Of a DNA stretch of 37,478 nt, positions 7,905-18,100 are shown piece by piece. Source of the DNA: Chitinophagaceae bacterium (lineage in GTDB: Bacteria; Bacteroidota; Bacteroidia; Chitinophagales; Chitinophagaceae); NCBI GenBank assembly GCA_008080615.1, contig VIKJ01000016.1:1-37478 (forward strand). The letters are read 5' to 3'. The first letter of the stretch is position 1. Each line of letters opens with the position of its first letter. The notes beneath the pieces were generated by a model. It saw only the letters and a list, made by a program, of their open reading frames with translations, did not search any database and was not told where the DNA came from. Both the position numbers and the translations under genes were made by a program.

Positions 7905-9227
7905 ATGGGTATAATTAAAGACAAATTCAAAACCAAAGCTGATTTAGCCAGCCTTGAGATTAAGGAAATCATTAAAGAACACGGTAATAAAAAAATTGGA
8001 GAAGTAACCCTTGCCCAGGTTTATCAGGGTATGCGCGGCATTACCGGGTTGGTTACTGAAACCAGTTTATTGGATGCCCAAGAAGGAATTCGCTTTCGCG
8101 GATATTCTATTCCTGAACTACAACAAAAGCTTCCCAAGGCTCCCAATGGCGGGGAACCATTGCCCGAGGGCTTATTTCATTTGATGTTGGTAGGAGAGCT
8201 ACCTACTGATGAAGATGTAAATCATATCACCAATGTTTGGCAAAGAAGAAGTCATGTACCTAATCATGTTTTTGCTACAATTGACGCATTGCCCATCAGT
8301 ACTCATCCAATGACCATGTTTGTTGTAGGAGTTATGGCCATGCAAACAGAAAGCCATTTTGCAAAAGAATATGCCAAAGGATTAAATAAAAAAGATTACT
8401 GGGATGCAGTGTACGACGACTCAATGGATTTAATTGCCAGACTTCCACGTATAGCTGCATACATTTATAGAAGAAAATACAGAAACAACGAACATATACA
8501 TCCAAATGGATTATTAGACTGGGCTGGAAATTTTGCTCATATGATGGGGTATACAGATGAAAGTTTCAAAGAACTCATGCGCTTATACATGACCATTCAT
8601 GCAGATCATGAGGGCGGAAACGTATCTGCGCATACAACGCACTTGGTTGGTTCTGCATTAAGTGATCCATATCTTAGCTATGCTGCAGGTATGAATGGCT
8701 TGGCTGGTCCATTACATGGTCTTGCAAATCAAGAAGTAATTAAGTGGATTTATGAAATGCAAGAGCAAATAGGAACAGATGAACCTACGAGCGAACAAAT
8801 TGCTGATTATGTTCAAAAAACATTGGCTTCGGGAAAAGTAGTTCCTGGATATGGGCATGCTGTACTCAGAAAAACCGACCCTCGTTTTGAAGCACAAATG
8901 GAATTTGGAAAAAAACATATGCCCGATGATAAAATGGTGAATACTGTTTGGAATATTTACAAAACAGTTCCTCCAATTTTGCAGTCACTCGGAAAAATCA
9001 AGAATCCATGGCCCAATGTAGACGCTCATAGTGGTGCACTTTTGGTACATTATGGTTTTGTTGAGTATGAATTTTATACAGTACTTTTTGCGGTTAGCCG
9101 TTCTTTAGGTGTATTAGCTAGTTTATGCTGGGATCGTGCTTTGGCATTCCCATTAGAACGCCCTAAATCTGTAACTACCGATTCAGTTAAAAACTGGATT
9201 GCTGGTAAGGATGAAATCTGGGAGTGA
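7905..9227 (+). CDS. gltA: Citrate synthase, mitochondrial (type I) class
   Basis: Citrate synthase condenses oxaloacetate and acetyl-CoA in the TCA cycle. The 440-residue protein carries [10 protein letters not shown] (H271), [15 protein letters not shown] (H318) and [11 protein letters not shown] (D373), the catalytic His/His/Asp triad. The wording of these motifs resembles animal mitochondrial citrate synthase much more than the hexameric enzyme of E. coli. The start at 7905 follows a consensus promoter. A strong terminator follows at 9253. The right homologue (25013-26354) is very similar over its full length but frameshifted. Confidence 0.95.
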   Translation: MGIIKDKFKTKADLASLEIKEIIKEHGNKKIGEVTLAQVYQGMRGITGLVTETSLLDAQEGIRFRGYSIPELQQKLPKAPNGGEPLPEGLFHLMLVGELPTDEDVNHITNVWQRRSHVPNHVFATIDALPISTHPMTMFVVGVMAMQTESHFAKEYAKGLNKKDYWDAVYDDSMDLIARLPRIAAYIYRRKYRNNEHIHPNGLLDWAGNFAHMMGYTDESFKELMRLYMTIHADHEGGNVSAHTTHLVGSALSDPYLSYAAGMNGLAGPLHGLANQEVIKWIYEMQEQIGTDEPTSEQIADYVQKTLASGKVVPGYGHAVLRKTDPRFEAQMEFGKKHMPDDKMVNTVWNIYKTVPPILQSLGKIKNPWPNVDAHSGALLVHYGFVEYEFYTVLFAVSRSLGVLASLCWDRALAFPLERPKSVTTDSVKNWIAGKDEIWE

Positions 9228-9252
9228 TGATGACCGAATTGATCTAATTCGA

Positions 9253-9295
9253 ATGCCCAAACAAACGCCTACTGAAAGTTTGTTTGGGCATTTTG
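9253..9295 (+). terminator. Rho-independent terminator after left gltA
   Basis: A perfect 14-bp stem (ATGCCCAAACAAAC with its complement at 9278-9291), an 11-base loop and a TTTT tail lie 25 bases after the gltA stop. The right arm and tail fall inside a 57-base direct repeat (9266-9322 and 9364-9420). Confidence 0.85.
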
Positions 9296-9420
9296 CTGAT
9301 TATGATAAAGCAACTCGGTTTTACTACTTTATAAAGTACCACTGATTACTCTTAATATAGAATCGCCTACTGAAAGATTGTTTGGGCATTTTGCTGCTTA
9401 TAATAAAGCAACTTGGTTTT
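9266..9420. repeat. 57-base direct repeat pair between gltA and PKD lipoprotein
   Basis: Copies at 9266-9322 and 9364-9420 differ at four of 57 positions and are spaced 98 bases start to start. The first contains the loop and right arm of the gltA terminator; the second lacks the matching left arm. Both sit in the 194-base convergent gap, which holds no gene that I can see. Confidence 0.9.
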
Positions 9421-9421
9421 C

Positions 9422-10600
9422 TTAAAGCTTAGGAATAGTAATCGTTTTGCTAGTAGTATCTGCACATCCATTGCCTGTTACAATTAATTGTACCTTATAT
9501 GTTTTGGCACTACTCTCTTTTGCATAATCGGTTTCAATAAAACTGTAAAAAGCATTATTGGTTTTTCCATTTCCAAAATCCCATTGATAACTATCTATAG
9601 TGCTAGTTGGAATGGTAGATTTGCTATTAAAAGACCAACGAACAGTTGTACTATTTTGCGATACCAATGTTTCTTCAAATTTTGCTGTAGGTTTAGGATT
9701 TTCTCCTTTAGCATTCACCAATTTATTGGTTGTATAAATAACCCTCCCATTTAATTTCACCATCATTATTACATCGTAATCGTTGGGGTATTTGTATTTA
9801 TAAGTAATGGTGTTACCTGTTTTAACAGGAAGACCATCCGAAAAATCCCATTCGTAAATTGCACCAGTGGGTACGTTTTCGCTCCCTTTGATATTATAAA
9901 TGCCGGGTATTAATACAGGTATGGTTGTATCTGCTTTACATCCAGAATTAGTAGTAACCATAAGCTTTACTGCGTATGTAGTATCATTTATTTTTTTGGG
10001 AAATTCATGTCGTGTTAAACCTACGGCAGAAATCAATTGAGTACCGTCTCCCCAATTATAAATGTATTGAACAAAATCACCTTGATTTACTGATGATGTG
10101 CTATTGAAAGTAATATAATTCAAGTTGGCTGGAAAATCACTTTTGAAGGTAAAACTGGCAACTGGCTTAGTTTGTTCACCCAATACTTTTATAGGAAAAA
10201 CAACTTTAGCCAAAGAGATATTAGCATTAGCCATTACATACAATACGACTACATAGGAACCTGCTGCAGGGTAAGAATAGGTAACTGTTTTTCCATTTGC
10301 AGTATTGCCATTTCCAAATTCCCAATTGTAATAGCCACCTGCAGGCAGATCAACTCCGCTTGCTGTAAAAGTTACAATTTCTTTACTTGGGAAACAGGTA
10401 GAAGTTTGGCTGAATTTGATTTGTATATTTCCGTATGATACTGTTGTAGTATCTTTTGAAACACTAATGATTGCACCCTTTGTTCCTAATGTTGAATCGG
10501 CTTTTATTAAATCCTCTAAAGGGGTAGTTGTATCTTTTTTGCAAGCTGCAAACCAAATACAACCCAATATTAATCCATATAGTAGAAATATTTTTCTCAT
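9422..10600 (-). CDS. PKD-repeat lipoprotein
   Basis: The 392-residue protein has a lipoprotein signal (lipobox ending WFAAC, C20). It then has four PKD-like beta-sandwich repeats, each marked by YxWxFGxG-type strands (for example WEFGNG, WGDG, WDFSDG, WDFGNG). PKD domains are extracellular adhesion or spacer modules common on Bacteroidota surface and gliding proteins. There is no catalytic domain, and no type IX C-terminal signal is obvious. It lies 13 bases downstream of a paralogue (10614-11845), apparently in one transcript. Exact function is unknown. Confidence 0.75.
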   Translation of the reverse strand: MRKIFLLYGLILGCIWFAACKKDTTTPLEDLIKADSTLGTKGAIISVSKDTTTVSYGNIQIKFSQTSTCFPSKEIVTFTASGVDLPAGGYYNWEFGNGNTANGKTVTYSYPAAGSYVVVLYVMANANISLAKVVFPIKVLGEQTKPVASFTFKSDFPANLNYITFNSTSSVNQGDFVQYIYNWGDGTQLISAVGLTRHEFPKKINDTTYAVKLMVTTNSGCKADTTIPVLIPGIYNIKGSENVPTGAIYEWDFSDGLPVKTGNTITYKYKYPNDYDVIMMVKLNGRVIYTTNKLVNAKGENPKPTAKFEETLVSQNSTTVRWSFNSKSTIPTSTIDSYQWDFGNGKTNNAFYSFIETDYAKESSAKTYKVQLIVTGNGCADTTSKTITIPKL

Positions 10601-10613
10601 TAGATCATACGCA

Positions 10614-11845
10614 TTAGCGTGCAGGAATAGTAATATTTGCTACAGCAGTATCCTTACAACCAGTATTACCTGTAACAATAAATCTAATAGCGTAATTGGT
10701 TGGTGTTGCTGCTTTGGTATATTCTTGTTCAACAATGGTATTGAATCAATTACGCCAAATGGCATTTCCCAACGGTAGCCGGTTAAGAAACCGTGGGGAA
10801 CATTTGATTGACTGTAGAAAGCCCATTTTTCTGTTGTAGTGGTAGAACTCACTACATTTTTCAACATCAACGCTTTTGGTTTTATATTTTGGCCAAATGC
10901 GCGAACAGCTTTATGGGTTTGATAAATAACTTTTCCTTTAAGTGTTATAGTTAACTTAACATCATAATCATTTTGATAAGTAAATGATTTTTTTACAGGA
11001 TTACCCGAAACAAAACCTGTAGCATCTGCAAAGTCCCAGGTATAAACCGCTCCGGCTGGAACGCCTGTAGCAGTTGGTGTAAAAATAAAATACTCATTGG
11101 TACAGCCATCGTACTGAACTGCATCAAAACTTCCAGCAATATTATAGGTTGCTGGAACAAATACATTAATGCCAGCAGTGTCTTTGCAACCAGAATTAGC
11201 AGTAACAATTAATTTTACAGGGTAGGTTTTATCTTCAGGAACGAGGGGAAAGTTCTTGGGAATAAAACTATTGGAAGTGCTACTGGTAGTGCCATCTGCC
11301 CAATCCCATAATAAATTAGTGATGGTTCCTGTAGGTACAGTTGATCTACTGGTAAATGTCATGTTATTGAGGATATTGATATCTGCCAATGCGCTAGAAA
11401 AAACAGCAGTGGGTGTTACTTGTTGCCCCAATGATTTTATAGAAACCGATACTTTTTGAATCAGTTGATCGGTATTAGATTTAACCTGAAGTATAACTGT
11501 GTATGTTGCAGGATCTTTATAAATATTTCTTACAGTTTGCCCAACCAGTGATTTGCCGTCTCCAAATTCCCAAACATATTTAGTGGTGGTAGGCACATTT
11601 TTTGCAACAGCAGTAAATGAAAACACTTCATTACTAGGATAACAAGCTTCTGTTTTGCTATAAGTGATGGTTACGTCGCCTTCCGTTACAGAAGTAGTGT
11701 CTTTAAATGAAGAAAGGGTACCTGTAATATTGGTAATAGAGTTATTTAAAACAGGTTCAGCTGGGGCATCCACTTTTTTATTACAAGCCACTATAAAAAG
11801 GGCAAAAAGTAAACAAGAAGATAGCCAATATTGATTGCTTTTCAT
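10614..11845 (-). pseudogene. PKD-repeat lipoprotein, frameshifted near its C-terminus
   Basis: This is a paralogue of the adjacent lipoprotein: lipobox FIVAC (C21), then PKD-like repeats with WEFGDG, WDWADG and WDFADA strands. The open frame runs from 11845 to a stop at 10640, but the last 30 or so residues are nonsense (LLNKNIPKQQHQP). The -1 frame from about 10740 reads TIVEQEYTKAATPTNY and on to TIPAR with a stop at 10614, matching the C-terminus of the paralogue. The break therefore lies near 10740-10750, probably with a few codons lost. It could be a real lesion or a consensus error. Confidence 0.7.
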
Positions 11846-11848
11846 GTG

Positions 11849-11869
11849 GAGTACTTGATCTATGTACTC
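11849..11869. repeat. Inverted repeat in leader of second PKD lipoprotein
   Basis: GAGTAC-N9-GTACTC lies four bases upstream of the ATG at 11845 (minus strand). It could be a leader hairpin or an operator; nothing else decides between these. Confidence 0.35.
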
Positions 11870-11937
11870 TGCTACAACGTAAAACCAGGCTAATTATTGC
11901 TGAAAACGGGCGTTTTTTAAGCTTTTGACCATCTTCC

Positions 11938-12582
11938 TTACTTCATTGGGGAGTCAAATGCGCTTAAGAGCTTTATCTCATTGCGATAAAGGATGATTTT
12001 CTTGGCGTTTTCCAGCTGTTTTAACAATCTTGAAATGACTACTCTAGAAGTAGCTAATTCATCGGCAATCGTATTGTGAGAGGCTTTTATAACACTGGAT
12101 CCGCTCAACCGTTGTTTTTCTTTTAAATAGGCAATTAATCGCTCGTCTAGCTTATGAAAAGCAATACTTTCAATCGATTTAAGTAGTTCAATGAAACGCT
12201 CATTGAAACTTCTCATTACATAATTTTTCCAGCTTGGATATTTGCAAAGCCATTCATCCAATTTTACATGGGGAATTCCTATTAGTTCTACATTATCTTC
12301 GGCAATGGCTTTTACTTCACTTTTTTTTGCTTCAACACAACAACTGTAAGCCATCGAGCAGCTTTCGCTACTTGATAAATAGTATAAGAGTATTTCGTTC
12401 TTGTCTTCGTCTAAACGATACACTTTTACTGTTCCTTTTAACACAATAGGCATCATACGAATGTATTTGCCATAGTCCATAATCAGATCTCCTTCATTAT
12501 AATGTTGCAATATTCCAAATTGCTGCATTTCTTGAATCAGGGCCGGCTCAAATACAGCCTGGAGGTTGTCTAAATTGGTCAT
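11938..12582 (-). CDS. Crp/Fnr-family transcriptional regulator with Cys motif
   Basis: The 214-residue protein has an N-terminal cyclic-nucleotide-binding-like beta barrel (about 15-115) and a C-terminal winged helix (HNTIADELATSRVVISRLL near 169-187). The usual phosphate-binding cassette is replaced by a serine/cysteine stretch with C75, C81 and C82; C113 is further on. This argues for redox or sulfur sensing rather than cAMP. The recognition helix keeps the SR pair of Fnr but has Val where Crp and Fnr have the base-reading Glu. It is transcribed divergently from the TolC-adaptor-RND operon and a palindromic site lies between them. Confidence 0.85.
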   Translation of the reverse strand: MTNLDNLQAVFEPALIQEMQQFGILQHYNEGDLIMDYGKYIRMMPIVLKGTVKVYRLDEDKNEILLYYLSSSESCSMAYSCCVEAKKSEVKAIAEDNVELIGIPHVKLDEWLCKYPSWKNYVMRSFNERFIELLKSIESIAFHKLDERLIAYLKEKQRLSGSSVIKASHNTIADELATSRVVISRLLKQLENAKKIILYRNEIKLLSAFDSPMK

Positions 12583-12620
12583 ATACTAAATTCTGTATAA
12601 AGATAAGCAATGCTGCTTTA

Positions 12621-12640
12621 AGTGTTACATAAGTTACACT
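12621..12640. promoter_or_regulatory. Candidate Crp/Fnr-type operator upstream of the efflux operon
   Basis: AGTGTTACATAAGTTACACT is a near-palindrome (16 of 20 positions symmetric) with core GTTAC-ATAA-GTTAC. Its centre (12630.5) is 29.5 bases upstream of the -7 element at 12660, the position expected of a class II activator. No TTTG -33 element is present, as expected if an activator replaces it. The same core and spacing recur at 20818-20831. Confidence 0.6.
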
Positions 12641-12659
12641 ATAGGCATATTTAGGAGTA

Positions 12660-12667
12660 TACTTTTG
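12660..12667 (+). promoter_or_regulatory. -7 element of the TolC-adaptor-RND operon
   Basis: TACTTTTG matches TAnnTTTG perfectly and lies 18 bases before the ATG at 12686. Confidence 0.6.
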
Positions 12668-12685
12668 CCTTCTTAAAATAAGCAT

Positions 12686-13999
12686 ATGGTATATAAAAAG
12701 GCATTTATTTTCTCTCTTTTCTTTATTCAAACATTGGCAATACTTGCGCAAAAATCAGTTAAGCCTTTATTGTTAGAAGACGCTTTACGGGTGGCAATGG
12801 AGCAGAATAAGCAAATAAAATTAGCAATCAATGACCAAAAGATTGCCGAGGCACAGTATAAGCAAACTGATGCTATATTTTTACCTCAACTTAATCTTTC
12901 TTATGCTGGTTTAGTTACAAATCAGCCACTTAGTGCATTCGGATTTAAAATGCAACAAGCACATGTTCAACAATCCGATTTCAATCCTGCTATTTTAAAT
13001 AAACCTGGTGCTGTATCTAATACACTTACTCAATTAAGTGTTCAGCAACCCATTTATAATGCAGATTTAGGTTACATGCGTAAAGCAGCATTAAAACAAA
13101 CTGCTGTTTATGCATTTCAAGTTCAACGAAGTAAAGAAGCAATTGAAATGCAAGTTACCAATGCATATTTGCAGTTAAGTTTTAATTATGAGTTAGTAAA
13201 TGTTTTGCAAGAAGCATTAAATACGGTAAAAGAAATTTATCGATTTACCAATGACCGATATCAGCAGGGCTTACTTCAAAAGTCTGATTTATTAAATGTT
13301 GAAGTTCAAATTAAATCTGCTGAAACTAATTTAGCAGAGGCGCAAACGCAAATTAAAAATAATTCAGATGTACTAAGCCAATTGATGGGAACAACATTAG
13401 GTGAAGTGTACACTACTTCTCCTGTTTTATTTCAATTACCTAAAAAACTTGCAGAAACAGTTTCTATTAATCGGTCAGACATTAAAGCCATGAATATTGC
13501 AATTGATGCTTATGATCTTGCCATTAAAAGTACAAAGCATTCAATGTTTCCAAAGTTAAATGGATTTGCTAATTACCAATTAAATGATGCCAAGCTTTTT
13601 GGTTTTGGAGCAAATGGTTATATGGCAGGTGTTCAACTTTCATGGGATATTTTTAAAGGGAATCAAGCAAAAAATAAAATTGCTACTCAAGTGTTGGAAA
13701 AAAATAAACTACAAGAACAGTTGAATGAACAAACTGAAAAAAGTGATCTTGAAATAAGAAAAACGATAGCACAATTAGCCGATACAAAGTTTAAGATAGA
13801 GCAGCAATCAATTGCAGTTGAACAAGCAAGTGAAGCACTTAGGATTTTACAAAATAGGTATAGTCAAGGTTTGGCAAACACAACAGATGTATTGATGGCA
13901 CAAACCCAATTATCTCAGCAGAAAATGCTAAAAGCACAAGCCATATTCATTCAAAATACTACAATCAACTATTTGAAATTTTTAACAGCTAATCAATAA
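12686..13999 (+). CDS. TolC-family outer membrane efflux protein
   Basis: The 437-residue protein has an N-terminal signal peptide (ending near ILAQ, residues 18-21) and two repeated OEP halves of long amphipathic helices. Each half ends with the family's FTNDRYQQGLLQKSDLLNVE (about 189-208) or LQNRYSQGLANTTDVLMAQ (about 388-406) motif. It forms the outer-membrane tunnel of a tripartite pump with the adaptor and RND genes that follow. It is the first gene of the operon, downstream of the Crp/Fnr-type site. The substrate cannot be deduced. Confidence 0.9.
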   Translation: MVYKKAFIFSLFFIQTLAILAQKSVKPLLLEDALRVAMEQNKQIKLAINDQKIAEAQYKQTDAIFLPQLNLSYAGLVTNQPLSAFGFKMQQAHVQQSDFNPAILNKPGAVSNTLTQLSVQQPIYNADLGYMRKAALKQTAVYAFQVQRSKEAIEMQVTNAYLQLSFNYELVNVLQEALNTVKEIYRFTNDRYQQGLLQKSDLLNVEVQIKSAETNLAEAQTQIKNNSDVLSQLMGTTLGEVYTTSPVLFQLPKKLAETVSINRSDIKAMNIAIDAYDLAIKSTKHSMFPKLNGFANYQLNDAKLFGFGANGYMAGVQLSWDIFKGNQAKNKIATQVLEKNKLQEQLNEQTEKSDLEIRKTIAQLADTKFKIEQQSIAVEQASEALRILQNRYSQGLANTTDVLMAQTQLSQQKMLKAQAIFIQNTTINYLKFLTANQ

Positions 14000-14022
14000 T
14001 TTATAAATAAATATACCTATTC

Positions 14023-15111
14023 ATGAAAAAAATAATCGATTCAACTTTGATCATTCTTGTCCTTTCATTTTTGGCAAGCTGTTCTAGTAAAGATCTAAAA
14101 GATAAAGCTTCTGCTGAAACGCCTATTTTAGTTAGTACTTCTAGTGTATCAGGAGCAAGCGGTATGGGAATAATAGAAGCAAGTGGTTTGGTAGAAGCAG
14201 CGCACAGTGTAAATATAAGTACCCGGGCAATGGGTTATATTACTCGGTTTGATTTAAAAGTTGGGGATCGTGTAAATGCTGGTCAAATGTTGTTTACTGT
14301 GAATAGTAATGACATTAATGCTAAGAAAGCCCAAACTGAAGCTATGATTGATCAAGCCGATGCTGCATTAAAGAGTGCGCAAAAAGATCTTGAAAGATTC
14401 ACCGTTTTATATAAACAGCAAAGCGCATCTGCTAAAGAGTTAGATCAAATTACCTTGCAGTATCAATCTGCTAAAGCAAATGCTATGGCTGTAAGAGCAA
14501 TGAAAAATGAAGTTGCTGCACATTTAGCATATACAACAGTAGTAGCTCCATTTTCTGGAACTATTACGCAAAAAATGGCAGAAGCTGGTAGTATGGCAAG
14601 CCCTGGCATGCCTGTACTAACAATAGAACAAGCAGGAAACTTACAAGTATCTGCATCTGTTTCAGAAAATCAAATTGGCGCTTTGAATATTGGGGATGCT
14701 GCAGAAATGAATATCGAGTCAATTAATAAAACAATAACAGGTAAGATTATACAAATTAACCCATCAGCACAATTTTCTGGAGGACAGTACATTGTAAAAA
14801 TTTCATTGCCTTTAAGTGATAATAAGCTGTATGCTGGGATGTTTGTTCATGTTCAGTTTCCACAAGCAAAAAAAGTAGCAACAAGTGAAACCGGTGTAAA
14901 TATGATACCAGTTAAAGCAATTGTATATAAAGATCAACTCACTGGGGTTTATACGATAAGTGCACAGCAAACAGCATTATTAAGATGGGTGAGATTAGGA
15001 GCAAAGAGGGGAGATTTTGTAGAAGTGCTTTCTGGTTTATCTAGTCAAGAGCAATTTATTTTAAGCGCAGAAGGAAGATTGTATAACGGAGCACCGGTAA
15101 AAACAAAATAA
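14023..15111 (+). CDS. RND efflux periplasmic adaptor (membrane fusion protein), lipoprotein
   Basis: The 362-residue protein has a lipobox (FLASC, C20). It then has a split biotinyl-lipoyl-like domain (VEAAHSVNISTRAMGYI and VVAPFSGTITQK), a helical hairpin between them (about 105-165), and a beta-barrel and membrane-proximal domain. It bridges the RND transporter to the TolC channel in the periplasm. It follows tolC by 23 bases, and the RND start codon lies six bases after its stop, so it is part of one operon. Confidence 0.9.
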   Translation: MKKIIDSTLIILVLSFLASCSSKDLKDKASAETPILVSTSSVSGASGMGIIEASGLVEAAHSVNISTRAMGYITRFDLKVGDRVNAGQMLFTVNSNDINAKKAQTEAMIDQADAALKSAQKDLERFTVLYKQQSASAKELDQITLQYQSAKANAMAVRAMKNEVAAHLAYTTVVAPFSGTITQKMAEAGSMASPGMPVLTIEQAGNLQVSASVSENQIGALNIGDAAEMNIESINKTITGKIIQINPSAQFSGGQYIVKISLPLSDNKLYAGMFVHVQFPQAKKVATSETGVNMIPVKAIVYKDQLTGVYTISAQQTALLRWVRLGAKRGDFVEVLSGLSSQEQFILSAEGRLYNGAPVKTK

Positions 15112-15117
15112 TTGAAA

Positions 15118-18100
15118 ATGGAAAAAGGTTTATCAGGTAATATAGCAAAGGCATTTTTACAATCAAAGCTAACCATCTTATTGATGATTGCTTTTCTATT
15201 GATTGGCGGGTATAGTACTTTATTGATACCACGTGAAGAAGAGCCCCAAATACAAGTACCCATGGCTGATATCTTTATAGGATATCCAGGCGCTTCCCCA
15301 AAGGAGGTTGAAACAAAAATTGCTGCACCAATGGAAAAATTCATTTCCAATATAAAAGGTGTAGAATATGTTTATTCAACTTCTATGAAAGGTCAACTAA
15401 TGCTTATCGTTCAATTTTATGTGGGCGAGGATGTAGAAAAGTCGTTGGTGAAGTTGTATAGTGAAATAATGAAGCATATGGATATAATGCCACAAGGTGT
15501 TACAATGCCTTTGGTAAAACCTCGTGCAATTGATGATGTACCCGTTTTAGGATTTACATTATGGGGGGAGCACTATGATGATTATCAATTAAAGTTAATT
15601 GGGCAAGCATTAGCTAACGAAATTAAGAAAGTTCCTAATGTAGCAGAAGTATCTATTACAGGAGGAAGAAATAAAGAAGTAAAAGTAATTTTAGATAAGT
15701 CCTTAATGGCCTTAAATGGAGTTGATTTAATTGGCATCAGTAAGTTAATTCAAGCTGGTAACGTTCAAAACGATGCTGGAATATTGGTTCGTAACGATAC
15801 AGCCATATCTATTCAAACAGGCAACTTTTTTAATGCAGCAGATGATGTAGCTAAATTAGTTGTAGGCATGAAAAATGGGCAACCTATTTATTTGCATCAG
15901 GTTGCAAAAGTGGAAGAAGCTCCATCAGAAGCAGCACAATATGTATTTTTTGGATATGGTAAAGCGGATACAGCTGGTTTTAAAAAATATGCAGGATCAT
16001 ATCCAGCTATTACGGTATCTGTTGCAAAAAAATCGGGATCTGATGCAATGAAGCTTGCAACAGAAATTCAAGAAAAAGTAAAGCATTTAAAAAAGGATTT
16101 AATTCCAACTGATTTACAAGTATCCGAAACCAGAAATTACGGAGATTCGGCATCACATAAAGTAAGTGAACTCTTGTTCCATTTATTTATATCTATTGTA
16201 GTTGTTACACTATTTGTAATGCTAGCAATGGGTTGGCGGGGTGGGTTGGTTGTGTTTTTATCGGTTCCGGTAACATTTGCACTTACTTTATTTAGTTATT
16301 ATGTGATGGGCTATACCTTAAATAGAATTACACTGTTTGCACTGGTATTCATTACCGGAATAGTTGTGGATGATTCTATTATTATTGCTGAAAATATGCA
16401 TCGTCATTTTAAGATGCGTAAGCTTCCTCCATTACAGGCAGCAATATATGCCATCAACGAAGTGGGGAATCCTACCATATTGGCAACATTTACAGTTGTG
16501 GCCGCAGTTTTACCCATGGCTTTTGTTTCGGGAATGATGGGGCCGTATATGAGTCCTATGCCAATAGGAGCTGCAATAGCCATGATGCTTTCATTGGTTG
16601 TAGCACTTACATTAACACCTTATCTGGGATATATATTTTTAAGAGAGAAAGAAAAGAAAGGAGTAGCTCATCAAGAACATAAGGCTCATGTTTTAGAAGA
16701 AACAGGTGTATACAAAATTTATTATCGTTTCATTCATCCAATGCTTGAAACAAGATGGAAACGTTGGGCCTTTATTTTTGGAACAGTATTGGTGTTGATA
16801 GGTTCAATGTTATTATTCTATACCAAATCTGTGGCTGTAAAAATGCTTCCATTCGATAATAAAAATGAATTTCAGGTTGTGATAGATATGCCAGAAGGTA
16901 CAACACTAGAAAAAACCATGGCAGTTGCGGCTGAAGTTGCTGCGTATGTTTCCGCTCAACCAATGGTAAAAGACTACCAGGGTTATATTGGAACTTCAGC
17001 GCCAATCAGTTTTAATGGATTGGTAAGGCATTATGATTTGCGAATGGCCAGAAGAGAGAGATATTCAAAGTCATGATATTGCAAAGTCAATGCGCTTGCC
17101 ATTGCAAAAGATTGGATTAAAATATCAAGCCAATATAAAACTAGTTGAAGTGCCTCCAGGCCCGCCAGTATTGTCTACGATTGTTGCAGAAATTTATGGA
17201 CCTGATTATGCGCAGCAAATAATAATTGCAAAGCAAGTTGAGCAGCTGATGAAAAAAACAAGTGACGTTGTTGATATAGACTGGATGGTGGAAGATGATC
17301 AGAATGAGTTTCAAATTACAGTTGATAAAGAAAAAGCAATGTTAAGTGGAGTTGCTACTGGGCAAATTACTGCCACTGTTCAGGGTGCTTTATCTGGAAT
17401 GATTGTAGGAAAAATTAACCAACCATCAACTTATCACCAGGTGCCTATTAAACTTCAATTAAGAGACGCCGAAAAAAATAGTATTAGTCAATTGTTAGAT
17501 TTACAAGTTCAGAATAATCAAGAAATCAAAAAGAAGTAGTTTATGTTTTAGCCGATATGGCTGGAAAATTAGAAAGCCCTTCTTATGCAATGTCTGCTAT
17601 GTCTGATAGTTTAAAGAATATTAAATTACCAATTGGTTATACAACACTTAAAGAGGAATATACGGCTCAACCAGTAAATCAAGACGAATATTCACTTAAG
17701 TGGGACGGCGAATGGCAAATAACGTATGAGGTATTCAGAGATCTTGGAATTGCATTTGCAGCGGTAATCTTAATTATTTATATGTTGATTGTAGGGTGGT
17801 TTCAAAACTTTACTGTTCCATTAGTGATGTTAGCCGCTATTCCATTATCACTTATAGGTATCTTATTAGGCCACTGGATGATGGGAGCATATTTTACTGC
17901 AACTTCTATGATTGGCTTCATTGCCTTAGCTGGTGTTATGGTACGAAATTCGGTTTTGCTAATTGATTTTATTAATATTCGGTTGAAAGAAGGGGTGCCA
18001 TTGAAACAATCCATTATAGAGGCAGGGGCTGTGAGAACTACACCTATATTATTAACTGCAGGAGCAGTTGTGTTAGGAGCGGTGATTATTTTATTCGATC

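Noticed and set aside
10993-11208. Minus-strand frame inside the second PKD lipoprotein
   Set aside because: Out-of-frame shadow of the lipoprotein gene, with no start context or recognisable sequence.
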